From the NCBI GenBank assembly GCA_900539345.1, contig UQBS01000006.1:20385-84384 (forward strand): a stretch of 64,000 bases of DNA, read 5' to 3'. This document shows, piece by piece, positions 15,380 through 24,699 of this stretch. The position numbers were made by a program, and so were the translations under genes. The notes under the pieces were generated by a model. That model worked only from the letters and a program-made list of their open reading frames with translations. It did no database searches and had not been told where the DNA came from. Source of the stretch: an uncultured Coriobacteriaceae bacterium. Lineage in GTDB: Bacteria > Actinomycetota > Coriobacteriia > Coriobacteriales > UMGS124. Positions within the stretch are counted from its first letter, which is position 1, and the number at the start of each line of letters is the position of its first letter.

Positions 15380-17170
15380 ATGAAACGAACCGATGTCAGC
15401 CATGCCTGCACGCGACGCACGTTTGCCCTGGCAGGGTTCGCCCTTGCCGCGTCTGCCGCTGTGTCTGCGCCTGTGCGAGCGGCCCATGCCGTGGGCCTGT
15501 TGCCCGGAGCCATGCCTCTGTCCGACACGGACGACGCTGCCTCGATTCAGGCCGGTCCCTTTGACGACCTTCCCACAGATCCACTTGAGCGTCTCTCGGC
15601 TCTGTGCACGTTGTTCCAAGCTCAGGTTGAGGACTTCGCCGCCGTGTACGCGTCTTCAGTTGAGAACGGCGACAACGCCTATGCCCAGCCGATGCTCGAC
15701 CTCGTGGACCTGTGCAACGCGGGCTACGAGGAACTTGAGGCAATCTATGACGCGCTCGCCTCTCAAGAGACCGGCCCGGAGGTCGGCCTCGGCATGGATG
15801 TCTGCGTGATTGTGGCGCGCACCCTGGCGTTTTACTCCGGTTACTACCATTCGAGCGATCCCCTCATGGAGATGCAGGTCCAGGCGGCGCAGGGTGCCTA
15901 CGCCGACAACCTTGAGCTGCTCGATGCGATGTACGGCGCCCTCGGTCAGGTGCGCGACAACTACAGGATGCTCGACCTTCCCGCCTACATGAGCGACCTG
16001 TGGCCCCATTACATCAAGCAAATCGATGCCTACCAGGAGAAACTCTACGCCGACTATATCTCGCTTGTGCGCAACGACGTCCTTATGGCGTGTTCGGCAT
16101 CGTGGCTCCTGATGCGCCAGCCCTACATCATGCTGCACTATGAGCAGCTCATGTACGCCCTTATGCGCGCCCAGTTCCAGAACGCCGCCGACACGCTTGC
16201 CGCAGGCTCGGGCGAAGGCGCCTGTGCCATGGTGGAGCATGCGTTGAGCGACGAGATCTACCCCAATCTCTACCCCTCGTCGGACTCGGTGGCCAACGTT
16301 GCAATCTACACCGAGGGCGGTGCGTGCGACGTGCTCATCGAGGTGCAGGTAGACGGCTTCTCCCAGCTCTACCGCCAAAAGATAACCGCCACGCCTGAGA
16401 TTGCGTACTTCATGATCAAGCCGCCGGTGGCAAGCGACGCGGGTAACCTGACGAGCGAGCGCGACACCCAGCTCACGCTCACGGTGACCGACCTGGGTTC
16501 CAACGGGCTCATCGCCCAGGAAACGCGGACGGTCACGCTGCACAGCCTGTACGACTTCACGCTTGAAAGCAACGAGTTCGGCATCGTCGAGCCGTACAAC
16601 GTGCTCGCCTGGATGCGTCCTGACGCGCAGGAGGTGCTGGACATCCGCCGCGCCGCCATTGACTGGCTTGAGGCAAACATGGGTGCCGATTACAACACGC
16701 TGCCTGGCTACCAGCTGGGATATCCCGGGGAGGACGAGGCGAAGACGGTCCTCATTCAGGCCGTTGCCATTCAGGGCGCGATCTCCGACATGGGCGTGCG
16801 CTACAACATGGGGCCGTACTCGTTTGGCGCGATGCAGCGCGTGCTCACCCCCGACGCCGTGGTGCGCTCCAAGTCGGGCATCTGCATTGAGACCGCGCTG
16901 CTCGTGGCGTCGTGCCTGCAGTCGGCCGACATGCACGCCATGGTGCTCATCCTTCCCGGTCACGCCCAGGTTGCCCTGGAGACCTGGGAGGGGAGCGGCC
17001 AGTACATCCTGCTTGAGACCACAACCCTGCCCTTCACGGGATCCGACGTCTCCTCCTACATCTCGACTCCGACTAACGACGAGTGGACTTCCTATCTGAG
17101 CGACGACGGCACCTACGTCATCGACTGCAACCTCGCTTCCACCCTGGGCATCCGAGGCCTGGCGGTGTAG
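15380..17170 (+). CDS. Exported transglutaminase-like protein
   Basis: The 596-residue protein starts with a signal peptide that has a Tat-like CTRRTFALAGFALA core. The C-terminal part contains a transglutaminase-like triad: Cys502 in SGICIETALLVASCL, His528 in GHAQVALETW and Glu546 in YILLETTT, in the order and spacing of the papain-like transglutaminase core. The N-terminal 450 residues are mixed helix and strand with no recognised domain. Such proteins in Gram-positive bacteria act as peptidases or crosslinkers outside the cell; the reaction here is not known. Glu at the third position instead of Asp is unusual. The gene stands alone, with terminators on both sides. Confidence 0.75.
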   Translation: MKRTDVSHACTRRTFALAGFALAASAAVSAPVRAAHAVGLLPGAMPLSDTDDAASIQAGPFDDLPTDPLERLSALCTLFQAQVEDFAAVYASSVENGDNAYAQPMLDLVDLCNAGYEELEAIYDALASQETGPEVGLGMDVCVIVARTLAFYSGYYHSSDPLMEMQVQAAQGAYADNLELLDAMYGALGQVRDNYRMLDLPAYMSDLWPHYIKQIDAYQEKLYADYISLVRNDVLMACSASWLLMRQPYIMLHYEQLMYALMRAQFQNAADTLAAGSGEGACAMVEHALSDEIYPNLYPSSDSVANVAIYTEGGACDVLIEVQVDGFSQLYRQKITATPEIAYFMIKPPVASDAGNLTSERDTQLTLTVTDLGSNGLIAQETRTVTLHSLYDFTLESNEFGIVEPYNVLAWMRPDAQEVLDIRRAAIDWLEANMGADYNTLPGYQLGYPGEDEAKTVLIQAVAIQGAISDMGVRYNMGPYSFGAMQRVLTPDAVVRSKSGICIETALLVASCLQSADMHAMVLILPGHAQVALETWEGSGQYILLETTTLPFTGSDVSSYISTPTNDEWTSYLSDDGTYVIDCNLASTLGIRGLAV

Positions 17171-17227
17171 GGGAGGGTGCTTAGAGCCCAACTCAAAGGT
17201 AATGGGCTAGCTCAGAGGCCAGCCTCG

Positions 17228-17275
17228 GCCCTGGTTGCGGTGATGGGGTAACCATCGCCCGCAACCAGGGCTTTC
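17228..17275. terminator. Bidirectional terminator between convergent genes
   Basis: GCCCTGGTTGCGG (17228-17240) pairs perfectly with CCGCAACCAGGGC (17259-17271), with further pairing inside the loop and CTTT after. It separates the transglutaminase-like gene from the convergent LuxR-type gene. Confidence 0.8.
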
Positions 17276-17278
17276 GCT

Positions 17279-18754
17279 TCACTTTGTCATTCTGGGTGCG
17301 TCGGTCGCTGCGGAGGAGGTCACACCGAGGAGCTCGTTTAATTCACAACGTCCGCTTGTGCCCGTTTTCTCATAGATATGACTGACGTGGGCTTTGGCCG
17401 TGCCTTCGGCTATGCCCAGCTCGCAGGCGATTTCATGGGTGGTCTTTTCCTTGGCGAGCAGGCGCAGCACCTCGTCTTCGCGCGGGCTGAGACGTGACGC
17501 GCGGCTTACCTCGTCGCAGCGCGCGGAGACAAGCTCCTCGCGGCGGCTCTGCTCTCCCAGGCTGCCAGCGTCGAGCAGGGAGACGCCCCACTTGGTGGTG
17601 AGCTCGCGTTCGGAGAACAGCAGGAACGTGGCGACGGTGATGGCGCCGACGACGGCCAGGCTTAAGACGATGGTCTGCGTCTCACTCGACAAGGAGCTGG
17701 CCTGCAGCGCGCTTGCCAGCGTGTCTCCCGCGATAATGAAGACCTGCATCGCGTTCTTGATGCCAAACAAGGCGATGACGACGATGCCCATGCGCTTGAC
17801 GATGTCGTACAGCAAAAGGGTGAAGAACGTGTTGGCAAGGACGTAGCTTGTCGAGACGAAAAGGTTCGAAACGGCGGGTCCTACGAAGCCCTCGGCGGGA
17901 ATAAGCAAGAAACCGCAGATCATAAGGGGAATGGGTGAGCGATACAGCAGGCTCAGGCTGAACTTATCGGCAAAGAAGCGGGCGCCCACGAAGAGGAACG
18001 CCATAACGATGACCGTGGCTATGTTGGTGGAAATGTTTCCCGAAGCCGTGAGCGTCTCCTGACGGATGCCATACGCAAACGAGTACACGCCCAAGAGTAG
18101 CACGATTTTCCAAGGAAATGTGAATCGCACGTCGGTGCGCTGGGGGCGCGCGGTGACCGGCGTGCTGTGCCAGGCGCGGTCGATGCTGTGAATGGCAACG
18201 AGGGGCAGCACGACGATGGCGACTCCCAAGCGAAGGGGGTCGAGGCCCTGGCAGAAAAACAGGATGACTAGGGCCAGAATCTGGGCGGATGCGAGCTGCA
18301 TCACGATGCGGCGCATACTGAGGGTGCTTAGGACCTCCGACCACAGCAGGAGTAGCAGCGCAAAGCCGGCCCCAGCCAAGACGGCGCCCGCTGCGGTCAG
18401 TGCGCCGGCGGCTTGCGTGAGCGTCGCCTGCTCGGGGGTCATACCCATGACGCAGATGCAGCATGCCGAGGCGGCAAGCATGCAGGCGAGCGCCGCGCCG
18501 CGCGCCCAGCGCTTCTCGCACAGTGGGGCTATGGCGTGAGCCGCGACGACGACGATGATGCTTGCCGTGCAATATACGAGGTCAAACAAGGTGTAATGCA
18601 ATGGCGCGAGGTCGGGCAGCGCCACATGGGGGGAGGCGTATGTGAGCGTGAGCCAGGCTCGGCCGAATGCGAGGGCGAGAAACCACGGCAAGATGTCCAG
18701 AGTGGTCGTCTTGTTGATTCTGTCTTGACTGTGCTTTGCGGCTATGTCGGCCAC
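17279..18754 (-). CDS. LuxR-family regulator with a multi-pass membrane domain
   Basis: The 491-residue protein has the same design as the one at 9479: about twelve hydrophobic segments (residues 20-390), a charged linker, and a C-terminal LuxR helix-turn-helix (RLSPREDEVLRLLAKEKTTH, then GTAKAHVSHIYEKTG). The GTG at 18754 follows AAGGGGGA at good spacing. A TTG 24 bases earlier is in frame but lacks a ribosome site. It lies directly downstream of the Tat-exported flavoprotein gene on the same strand, the usual pairing of such regulators with reductases in Coriobacteriia, and probably controls that gene (inference). Confidence 0.83.
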   Translation of the reverse strand: MADIAAKHSQDRINKTTTLDILPWFLALAFGRAWLTLTYASPHVALPDLAPLHYTLFDLVYCTASIIVVVAAHAIAPLCEKRWARGAALACMLAASACCICVMGMTPEQATLTQAAGALTAAGAVLAGAGFALLLLLWSEVLSTLSMRRIVMQLASAQILALVILFFCQGLDPLRLGVAIVVLPLVAIHSIDRAWHSTPVTARPQRTDVRFTFPWKIVLLLGVYSFAYGIRQETLTASGNISTNIATVIVMAFLFVGARFFADKFSLSLLYRSPIPLMICGFLLIPAEGFVGPAVSNLFVSTSYVLANTFFTLLLYDIVKRMGIVVIALFGIKNAMQVFIIAGDTLASALQASSLSSETQTIVLSLAVVGAITVATFLLFSERELTTKWGVSLLDAGSLGEQSRREELVSARCDEVSRASRLSPREDEVLRLLAKEKTTHEIACELGIAEGTAKAHVSHIYEKTGTSGRCELNELLGVTSSAATDAPRMTK

Positions 18755-18781
18755 GGCAGTGTTCCCCCTTGCACACAACAG

Positions 18782-18821
18782 GCCCCGACCACCCTCGTGT
18801 TGTTTGAGAGGCGGCCGGGGC
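18782..18821 (-). other. Hairpin between the flavoprotein and LuxR-type genes
   Basis: A 9-bp stem (18782-18790 with 18813-18821) plus an inner CCTC/GAGG helix. On the minus strand no T run follows, so this is more likely an intercistronic hairpin or attenuator than a full terminator. Confidence 0.5.
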
Positions 18822-18895
18822 TTTCGATGAGCGAATGCCGGTGGGATTATAGGCGATGAGTCCGTGCCCGATATTGCTCGAAGGACCTTTTGGGC

Positions 18896-20533
18896 CTACA
18901 GGTTCGCGGCGAACTTACCGGCGATATAGCCCGTGGTGAGGGCGCGGCCGATGGACAGGCCGTGGATGTACATCGGGTAGTCAACGCCGCCGAAGAAGGG
19001 ACCCGAGACGTTGCCCGTGGCGAACAGACCCTCGATAGGCTCGTCGTTGTCGTTGAGTACCTGGCAGTCGGTGTTGATGACCAGGCCGCCCAGGATGGCT
19101 GCCACGCCGCCGTCGCCGCGACGGATGCCGTAGAAGGGAGGCGTGTCGATGGGCTTGAGGTAGGCGGCGTTCTTGCCGAAGTCGTCATCGGCACCGGCGG
19201 CCACAAGCTCGTTGTAGCGAGCGACGCTCTCGACGAGGCCGTCGACATCGATCTGCCAGTCGATCTCCTTCTCCTTGCAGTAGGCGTTGATTGCCTCGCC
19301 GAGCTCCTCGATGGTGTTGCCGGAGACGAAGCGCTCCTCACGCACGGTAGAGATGTCGTTGTTGAACGGATCGACTGCGACCATCTCCTCGCCCTGCTGC
19401 TGCCAGTTGGCATCGCAAATCTGGTAGAAGATGCCGGCCTTGATGTTGCCGCTCTTCTGCACGGCCTCATGCCAGTAGTTGCTGGTGTAGCCCATCGTGG
19501 GGCCCTCGCACATGAAGCGCTTGCCGTCGGGGCCCACTGCCATGAAGGGTACGTCGCAACGACGGCCGCCGAGGCCCTCGTGGACCATCTTGCAGTGGTT
19601 GATGTTCTCGATGTGGCCGCCGGCCCACACGCCCATGCGGTGGCCGTCGCCGAACTTGTTGATGGCGCCAGTCTTCAGGCCCAGGCAGTCGGGCATGTAG
19701 TAGGCAACCATCTCGGGGTTGTTCATATAGCAGCCCGTAGCCAGGATGACGCCCTTGGAAGCCTTGAACAGGGTGTATACGCCGTCGTCGGTCTCGGCAA
19801 TGGCGCCATCGACGCGGTCGCCGTCCTTGTGCAGCTGCACGGCGGGAGCGTTGTAGAAGAAGGAAACGCCGTCGGCCTCAAGCTGGGCGGAAACAGCGGA
19901 GGCAACGCTGGCGTAGCCGCCGTCGAGTTCCTCGTAGTTGGCCAGGTGGAAGTAGATGGGATAGCCGTTGTACTCCACGGAGTAGTCGATGGGCGTGCCC
20001 TCGACGCCGCATGCGGTGACGTAGTCCTCGAAGGAGCGGACGGCCTCGCTGGAGTTGCGGGCCCAGGACTCGACGAGCGCGCGGTTGGCGCGGTGGTCGT
20101 TGGTCTGGATCACCATGGAGACGCAAGCCTCGATGGCGGCATCGCTCGTCTTGTCCAGATCGATGCTGGCGGCCTCCATGCCCTGGGCCACCGCGGCACC
20201 CTCGCGGACGAGCACGGCTACGTTGGCGCCGGCGTCATGGGCGGCCTTGGCGGCGGCAAGGCCGGCGTTGCCTGCGCCGACGACCACGACATCGAATTCC
20301 TGCGTGTCGGCGAAGTCCTCGATGGGTGCCGGCGGAACGAGGAAGTTGGGCGTGTTGTCGGGAAGGTTTGCAGCATCAAAAGAAGGCATGTTTGCGATGG
20401 GCGTGCCCAGCTTTTCTGCGGCGGCCTCGTCAGCGAGAGCCACGGAGCTGGCGGCTGCACCGGCGACGGCTGCGATGCCGGCGGCCTTGACGGCGCCCCT
20501 ACGGGAGATGGGAGTGGCGATGCGTGCGTTCAT
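18896..20533 (-). CDS. Tat-exported FAD-dependent fumarate reductase-like flavoprotein
   Basis: The 545-residue protein starts with a Tat signal (PISRRGAVKAAGIAAVAGAA, then ALADEA). The mature part opens with the FAD-binding Rossmann motif VVVVGAGNAGLAAAKAA near residue 75 and ends in the FAD-closing IHGLSIGRALTTGYIAG. It belongs to the flavocytochrome c/urocanate reductase superfamily, which reduces activated C=C or related bonds using external electrons. It has neither a haem-binding CxxCH nor an FMN-attachment domain, so electrons must come from another protein. The start at 20533 follows AAAGGGG; in-frame codons further upstream lack a site. It is paralogous to the partial gene at base 1. 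Substrate unknown. Confidence 0.88.
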   Translation of the reverse strand: MNARIATPISRRGAVKAAGIAAVAGAAASSVALADEAAAEKLGTPIANMPSFDAANLPDNTPNFLVPPAPIEDFADTQEFDVVVVGAGNAGLAAAKAAHDAGANVAVLVREGAAVAQGMEAASIDLDKTSDAAIEACVSMVIQTNDHRANRALVESWARNSSEAVRSFEDYVTACGVEGTPIDYSVEYNGYPIYFHLANYEELDGGYASVASAVSAQLEADGVSFFYNAPAVQLHKDGDRVDGAIAETDDGVYTLFKASKGVILATGCYMNNPEMVAYYMPDCLGLKTGAINKFGDGHRMGVWAGGHIENINHCKMVHEGLGGRRCDVPFMAVGPDGKRFMCEGPTMGYTSNYWHEAVQKSGNIKAGIFYQICDANWQQQGEEMVAVDPFNNDISTVREERFVSGNTIEELGEAINAYCKEKEIDWQIDVDGLVESVARYNELVAAGADDDFGKNAAYLKPIDTPPFYGIRRGDGGVAAILGGLVINTDCQVLNDNDEPIEGLFATGNVSGPFFGGVDYPMYIHGLSIGRALTTGYIAGKFAANL

Positions 20534-20733
20534 GTGCAAAATCCCCTTTCGAATGGGTTGGTTGGCGGTGGTTGTCCGTACACCGCTTGACGCCATCCGA
20601 CTCTAGGGGTTGCCTTGTACGACTGGGAATAAACTATGTCAGGGAATTTGGTTGAAGGGTATAAACCAGACCATAATCTTCCCAGGTCAAGATGGGTTTT
20701 GTATAAATGCAGCTGCTTGCTCACGGCCTTGAC

Positions 20734-21303
20734 CTAGTCGCTCATTTCGGCGAGCAGCTTCCATAGGCCGCCCTTGTCGTCGAAGGTGCGGTAGGTGTCG
20801 CCGTCGCGCAGGTTGTGGGCGTTGAACTCCACGGTGAGCGTCGAGCCGTCGTCGAGCGTAAAGACGAGCGTGTCGTCGTAGTCGCTTGAAATCATGTCTA
20901 CAGCATCGCCTGCCTCGCCCTTGAGGTACGCCTCGTAGATCTTCTGGGCAAGGTCGGCGCTCTTCACAGTGTGGGTCTGCATCGTCTCGTGAGCCTCGAT
21001 GTGCTCCAGGGCAACCGCCTTGGCTGCTTGAATTGCTTGTCCACTCTGGTTGTCATCGGCTTGTTTTGCCTGGTCGGCCTGGGTGCTTTGGCTGCTCGGG
21101 GTGTTTTGGGCATCCTGCTCTACCTTGGTGCCCTGAAGTGCCTGCGTGTTTTGGGCGCTCGAGCTCGCCGCCCCCTCGCCTCCTGCCTGCTGCGTTTGCC
21201 CTGCGTTTTCCGGCGTGCAGCCAGCAAGGCAGCCGGCGAAGAGCAGGGCCGACATGCAAGCGCCAATCCCGAAGACATGCGTGCGCGCGTCGTTCCGTTT
21301 CAT
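20734..21303 (-). CDS. Predicted lipoprotein, unknown function
   Basis: The 189-residue protein has a lipoprotein signal with lipobox LAGC (Cys28) after a hydrophobic stretch. Residues 30-95 are a Gln/Ala/Ser/Thr-rich linker, probably disordered. The C-terminal domain (about 100-189) is small and mixed (AQKIYEAYLKGEAGDAVDM, then TLVFTLDDGSTLTVEFNAHN). The start follows GGAGG. It lies 11 bases downstream of the HTH regulator gene on the same strand, so the two are likely one operon. Function unknown. Confidence 0.75.
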   Translation of the reverse strand: MKRNDARTHVFGIGACMSALLFAGCLAGCTPENAGQTQQAGGEGAASSSAQNTQALQGTKVEQDAQNTPSSQSTQADQAKQADDNQSGQAIQAAKAVALEHIEAHETMQTHTVKSADLAQKIYEAYLKGEAGDAVDMISSDYDDTLVFTLDDGSTLTVEFNAHNLRDGDTYRTFDDKGGLWKLLAEMSD

Positions 21304-21313
21304 CGTCGGCCTC

Positions 21314-23107
21314 CTATTTCACGACGGGCATCTCGAAGTGCTCAAATGCCTCCACCATCTTCTTGTGGCGCAGGACAAAGTGCACTGCGGGGGAGGTGTT
21401 CTTGGACACGAGCACCCACCCATCCGGGCGCACGGTGATCTGAATGTTGCGAAAGCCCAGGTCAGGTCCCCATGCGAGGTGCCATGTGGGGTGTGCCGCC
21501 GCGAACGCCTCGGTCTGCTCGATGTGCTTGCGGTAGGTTTGGGCACCATAGGGAACGCTGTGTGCGCAAAACGCCTCGCCCAGCGCCAGGTGGGCGGAGG
21601 CGGCGCCGAGGTTGCTCTCGTCCACGCGCGATATGGTGACGACGGTCTCGCCGTGGGCGAGCTCGCTTTCGGCGCGTGCAAGCTGTGCCGCACGCGTCAT
21701 ACGAACCCGCTGTGCTTCCGCCTCGTCGAGTGTTGAGGCGGCAATCGCCTCTTCGAGCAGCTCTTCACTCATGGTATAGAGGGGAGGCGCCGACATGACG
21801 TGCATGCGCTCGCCGCTTTGCGCAGCCTCATGCATCAGGAAAGCGGCCAGCTCGCCCGCTTGCTGCGCGGTATAGACGTTTGCGAGGGGCTTGGCGGTTG
21901 CAAGCAAGTCGTTTGCGCGCTGTCTGAAATGAGCGACCGTCCCCTCGTCGCGGAAAAGCTGACAGCCCACGTGTTCATATGCGCCCGCAACGGCCTGGCC
22001 TTCGAGCGCCGCCGTCTGCGACGAGCGCACGAGGTGCGCGAACGGTCCCGTTGGCTGCGAGGGCAGGTAGTAAGGCCGTACCATGCCGGTCATATACAGG
22101 GGAAGCCATGCCTCCAGCCCGAGCATCATCTCGGGCAGGCCGCGTCCCACGTTGTGGATGTTGTCGATGGGGTGTCCCGTGCGCAGCAGCACCGCGAGGG
22201 CGGCTATCCATCGAGCAGGAAACTCGGGCTTGGCTTGCATTTTGTCTTGCATGGGCATGTCGGAGAACATGACGACGGAACTGCCTGCGGGCTCGGTCGC
22301 CGCAGCGGCGAGAAAGTCCAGCTCGGCCTGACAAAAGCCGTCGACGCCTGCGTAAAACGTGTAGAGCGCTTCCGTCGCGGTGTTCTTCCGCGCCTCCTTG
22401 CCAGTCTTGCCCGCGGCCGCTTCTTGTGCGCGCGCCGCCTGCATTGCTGCCAGGTAGGTGTCGAGGTTGAAGGTGTCGAGCTTGCGCAGGAACGGCTCGA
22501 TGCTCGACTGGGGCTGTGCGTCCTGCTCGGCTTGCAGCCAAGCCGAAGTGAGCGTGGCGAGCGCCTCCAAGGCACCTTCGCCTCGCGTGTCCATCTCGGA
22601 AACGACGTCCCCGTCAGCCCTGGCCGCCTCTTTGCACAAGGCGAGCAACGCGTTCTGTGCATTTGCGCCAAGAGCCCTCTCGGCAAAGAATGTGCCCGCT
22701 GCCTGGGCAAACTCGTCGAAGTTCGAGACGTTGCGGGTCTGGGAGCACACGCGGGAGATGTAGGAGGGGCTGTATCCCAGCGCTTCAGCGAGTTTGGCGC
22801 GCGTCACACCGAAGGCGTCGAGCAAGGCCGTGAGCTTGGCTCCCGCCCCCTGCGGGGTCTGGCTGCGCGAGCCTGCAAGCAGGGCCTCGCATATCTTGTC
22901 GGCGTCGAGCGCGCGGCCCTTCTCCTGTGCTAGCTTGCACAGGGCCAGCGCAATCTCCCGTGCCGGAAGCGACCCTGCATCGGGCGTGCGCGTGCCGGCA
23001 AGGTAGCGGCTTACCGTGGAAGCGGACATGCCGCAGGCTTGTGCCAGCTCTTTGCCCGTGCAGCCAGCTTCGTCCATGCAACGCCTCAACACCTGCGAGA
23101 ACTCCAT
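21314..23107 (-). CDS. Large regulator with two N-terminal XRE-type helix-turn-helix domains
   Basis: The 597-residue protein has two Cro/C1-type HTH domains: residues 1-45 (FSQVLRRCMDEAGCTGKELA, then MSASTVSRYLAGTRTPD) and about 80-130 (LTALLDAFGVTRAKLAEALG, then SPSYISRVCSQTRNV). The remaining 450 residues are mainly helical and unrecognised; they may sense a ligand or a protein. The ATG at 23107 follows AAAGGGGGA. The gene is divergent from the phenylacetate-CoA ligase gene, and the shared region contains CCAAGATTCTTGG and TTCTTGGTGCCAAG, candidate sites for this protein. No signal or membrane segment is visible. Confidence 0.78.
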   Translation of the reverse strand: MEFSQVLRRCMDEAGCTGKELAQACGMSASTVSRYLAGTRTPDAGSLPAREIALALCKLAQEKGRALDADKICEALLAGSRSQTPQGAGAKLTALLDAFGVTRAKLAEALGYSPSYISRVCSQTRNVSNFDEFAQAAGTFFAERALGANAQNALLALCKEAARADGDVVSEMDTRGEGALEALATLTSAWLQAEQDAQPQSSIEPFLRKLDTFNLDTYLAAMQAARAQEAAAGKTGKEARKNTATEALYTFYAGVDGFCQAELDFLAAAATEPAGSSVVMFSDMPMQDKMQAKPEFPARWIAALAVLLRTGHPIDNIHNVGRGLPEMMLGLEAWLPLYMTGMVRPYYLPSQPTGPFAHLVRSSQTAALEGQAVAGAYEHVGCQLFRDEGTVAHFRQRANDLLATAKPLANVYTAQQAGELAAFLMHEAAQSGERMHVMSAPPLYTMSEELLEEAIAASTLDEAEAQRVRMTRAAQLARAESELAHGETVVTISRVDESNLGAASAHLALGEAFCAHSVPYGAQTYRKHIEQTEAFAAAHPTWHLAWGPDLGFRNIQITVRPDGWVLVSKNTSPAVHFVLRHKKMVEAFEHFEMPVVK

Positions 23108-23123
23108 GGCATCCCCCTTTGAG

Positions 23124-23136
23124 CCAAGATTCTTGG
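23124..23136. promoter_or_regulatory. Perfect palindrome CCAAGATTCTTGG in the divergent region
   Basis: A 6+1+6 perfect palindrome 17 bases before the HTH regulator start. Its right half begins the sequence TTCTTGGTGCCA, which is repeated exactly at 23211-23222. It is likely an operator for autoregulation by the HTH protein (inference). Confidence 0.5.
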
Positions 23137-23210
23137 TGCCATCAGTATAGAGCCCCTCGCCCGGCAACAGGTTCGTCCGTCTGCCGACGGTTGCATACAG
23201 CAGCGCGTGC

Positions 23211-23245
23211 TTCTTGGTGCCAAGCGCCGCCGGATACGCTATAGT
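23211..23245 (+). promoter_or_regulatory. TTCTTGGTGCCAAG operator-like site and -10 box before the CoA ligase gene
   Basis: TTCTTGGTGCCAAG (23211-23224) repeats the site near 23130 and itself contains TTGG/CCAA symmetry. TATAGT (23240-23245) is a plausible -10; TTGGTG (23215-23220) inside the operator would serve as -35 at a 19-base spacing. Binding of the divergent HTH protein would then block or alter this promoter. Confidence 0.45.
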
Positions 23246-23295
23246 GCATGCCATGCGCAAGAGACGCACACCGACCATAGAAAGGGGATACCCGC

Positions 23296-24534
23296 ATGAA
23301 GATGAAGCCGTTCCAGCTGGACGCCATCCTCAAAGAGCTCGCGACCATTCAGGAGCGCAGCCCGTTCTACGCCAAGAAGTTCGCGGGCATCGATATGTCT
23401 ACCATCCGCACGCAGGAGGACTTCGAGAAGCTTCCCTTCTCCGAGAAGGCAGACCTGCGTGAGGCGTATCCCCTGGGAATCCAGGCGGTTCCCGACGAAG
23501 AAGTCGTTCGCATCCACTCCTCTTCGGGCACGACCGGTACCCCCGTCATCATTCCTTACACCCAGAAGGACGTTGACGACTGGACCGAGATGTTCGCCCG
23601 CTGCTACCGTGCCATCGGCTGCACGAGCAAAGACCGCATTCACATCACTCCTGGTTATGGCCTGTGGACTGCAGGCATCGGCTTTCAGTTGGGTGCCGAG
23701 CGCATGGGCGCCATGGCCATCCCCATGGGCCCGGGCAACACCGAGAAGCAGCTGCGCATGATGGAGGACCTGCAGTCCACCGTTCTGTGCGCCACCTCGT
23801 CGTACGCCCTGCTTCTCGCCGAGCGCATCGCCCAGGAAGGCATCCGCGACAAGCTCGCCCTCACCAAGGGCCTCATTGGTTCGGAGCGCTGGGGCAAGAA
23901 GATGCGCGAGCGCATCGCCGACGAGCTGGGCGTGAAGCTCTACGACATCTACGGCCTCACCGAGATTTACGGCCCCGGCGTGGGTGTGAGCTGCGACTAT
24001 GACTGCGGCATCCATGTGTGGGACGACTATGTGTACGTGGAGGTCGTCGACCCTAAGACGGGCAAGAACCTGCCCGACGGTGAGGTGGGCGAGCTCGTGA
24101 TCACTACGCTCGTCAAGGAAGGCGCGCCGCTCATTCGCTACCGCACGCACGACCTGTCGAGCATCATCCCCGGCGAGTGCCAGTGCGGGTGCGAGCACAC
24201 CCGCATCTCCCAGCTTGTGGGCCGTACCGACGACATGTTCAAGGTCAAGGGCGTCAACATGTTCCCCGCCCAGGTGGAGGAGGTCTGTGCCGCTGTTGAC
24301 GGCGTGAGCAGCGAGTACCAGGTCATGATCGACCACCTTGCTGGCAAGGACATCATGACCGTGTACTTCGAGTGCGACTCTGCCGACCCGCTTGTGCGTC
24401 GCGATATCGAGGCCACGATGGTCGAGACGTTCAAGAACCGCATCGGCATCACCATCGTTCCCAAGGCCGTGGGCATCGGCGACCTTCCCCGCTCGGAGAA
24501 GAAGTCCACGCGCATTTACGACAACCGCTACTAA
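23296..24534 (+). CDS. paaK: Phenylacetate-CoA ligase family enzyme (PaaK type)
   Basis: This 412-residue adenylate-forming enzyme activates an aryl or aliphatic acid to its CoA ester using ATP. The phosphate-binding loop HSSSGTTGTPVII lies near residue 73, the adenylate motif YDIYGLTEIYGPG near 215, and the hinge region ISQLVGRTDDMFKVKGVNMFP near 305. The C-terminal PaaK domain ends PRSEKKSTRIYDNRY, retaining the catalytic Lys region. Length fits PaaK rather than longer AMP-ligases. In anaerobes such ligases often accompany indolepyruvate or ketoacid oxidoreductases; here it stands beside a divergent HTH regulator. Aryl-acid specificity is a family guess. Confidence 0.88.
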   Translation: MKMKPFQLDAILKELATIQERSPFYAKKFAGIDMSTIRTQEDFEKLPFSEKADLREAYPLGIQAVPDEEVVRIHSSSGTTGTPVIIPYTQKDVDDWTEMFARCYRAIGCTSKDRIHITPGYGLWTAGIGFQLGAERMGAMAIPMGPGNTEKQLRMMEDLQSTVLCATSSYALLLAERIAQEGIRDKLALTKGLIGSERWGKKMRERIADELGVKLYDIYGLTEIYGPGVGVSCDYDCGIHVWDDYVYVEVVDPKTGKNLPDGEVGELVITTLVKEGAPLIRYRTHDLSSIIPGECQCGCEHTRISQLVGRTDDMFKVKGVNMFPAQVEEVCAAVDGVSSEYQVMIDHLAGKDIMTVYFECDSADPLVRRDIEATMVETFKNRIGITIVPKAVGIGDLPRSEKKSTRIYDNRY

Positions 24535-24554
24535 GGCGGGCTGCATCGGGTTTT

Positions 24555-24590
24555 GGGGGCGCCTCGCGCACATGCGGGGCGCCCCTTCTC
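24555..24590 (+). terminator. Terminator-like hairpin after the CoA ligase gene
   Basis: A 12-bp stem GGGGCGCCTCGC/GCGGGGCGCCCC (24556-24567 with 24574-24585, one G-U) followed by TTCTC. The poor T tract makes termination uncertain. Confidence 0.55.
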
Positions 24591-24699
24591 ATGTCCGTTT
24601 GCCGCGATGCGTCTATGCGCGCCGCTTTGCAGGTACAATGACCCAGACTGTGTCCCGACCTTGTGGGCGGGCGCTACCTATGTGAGAGGGAGAACACCC

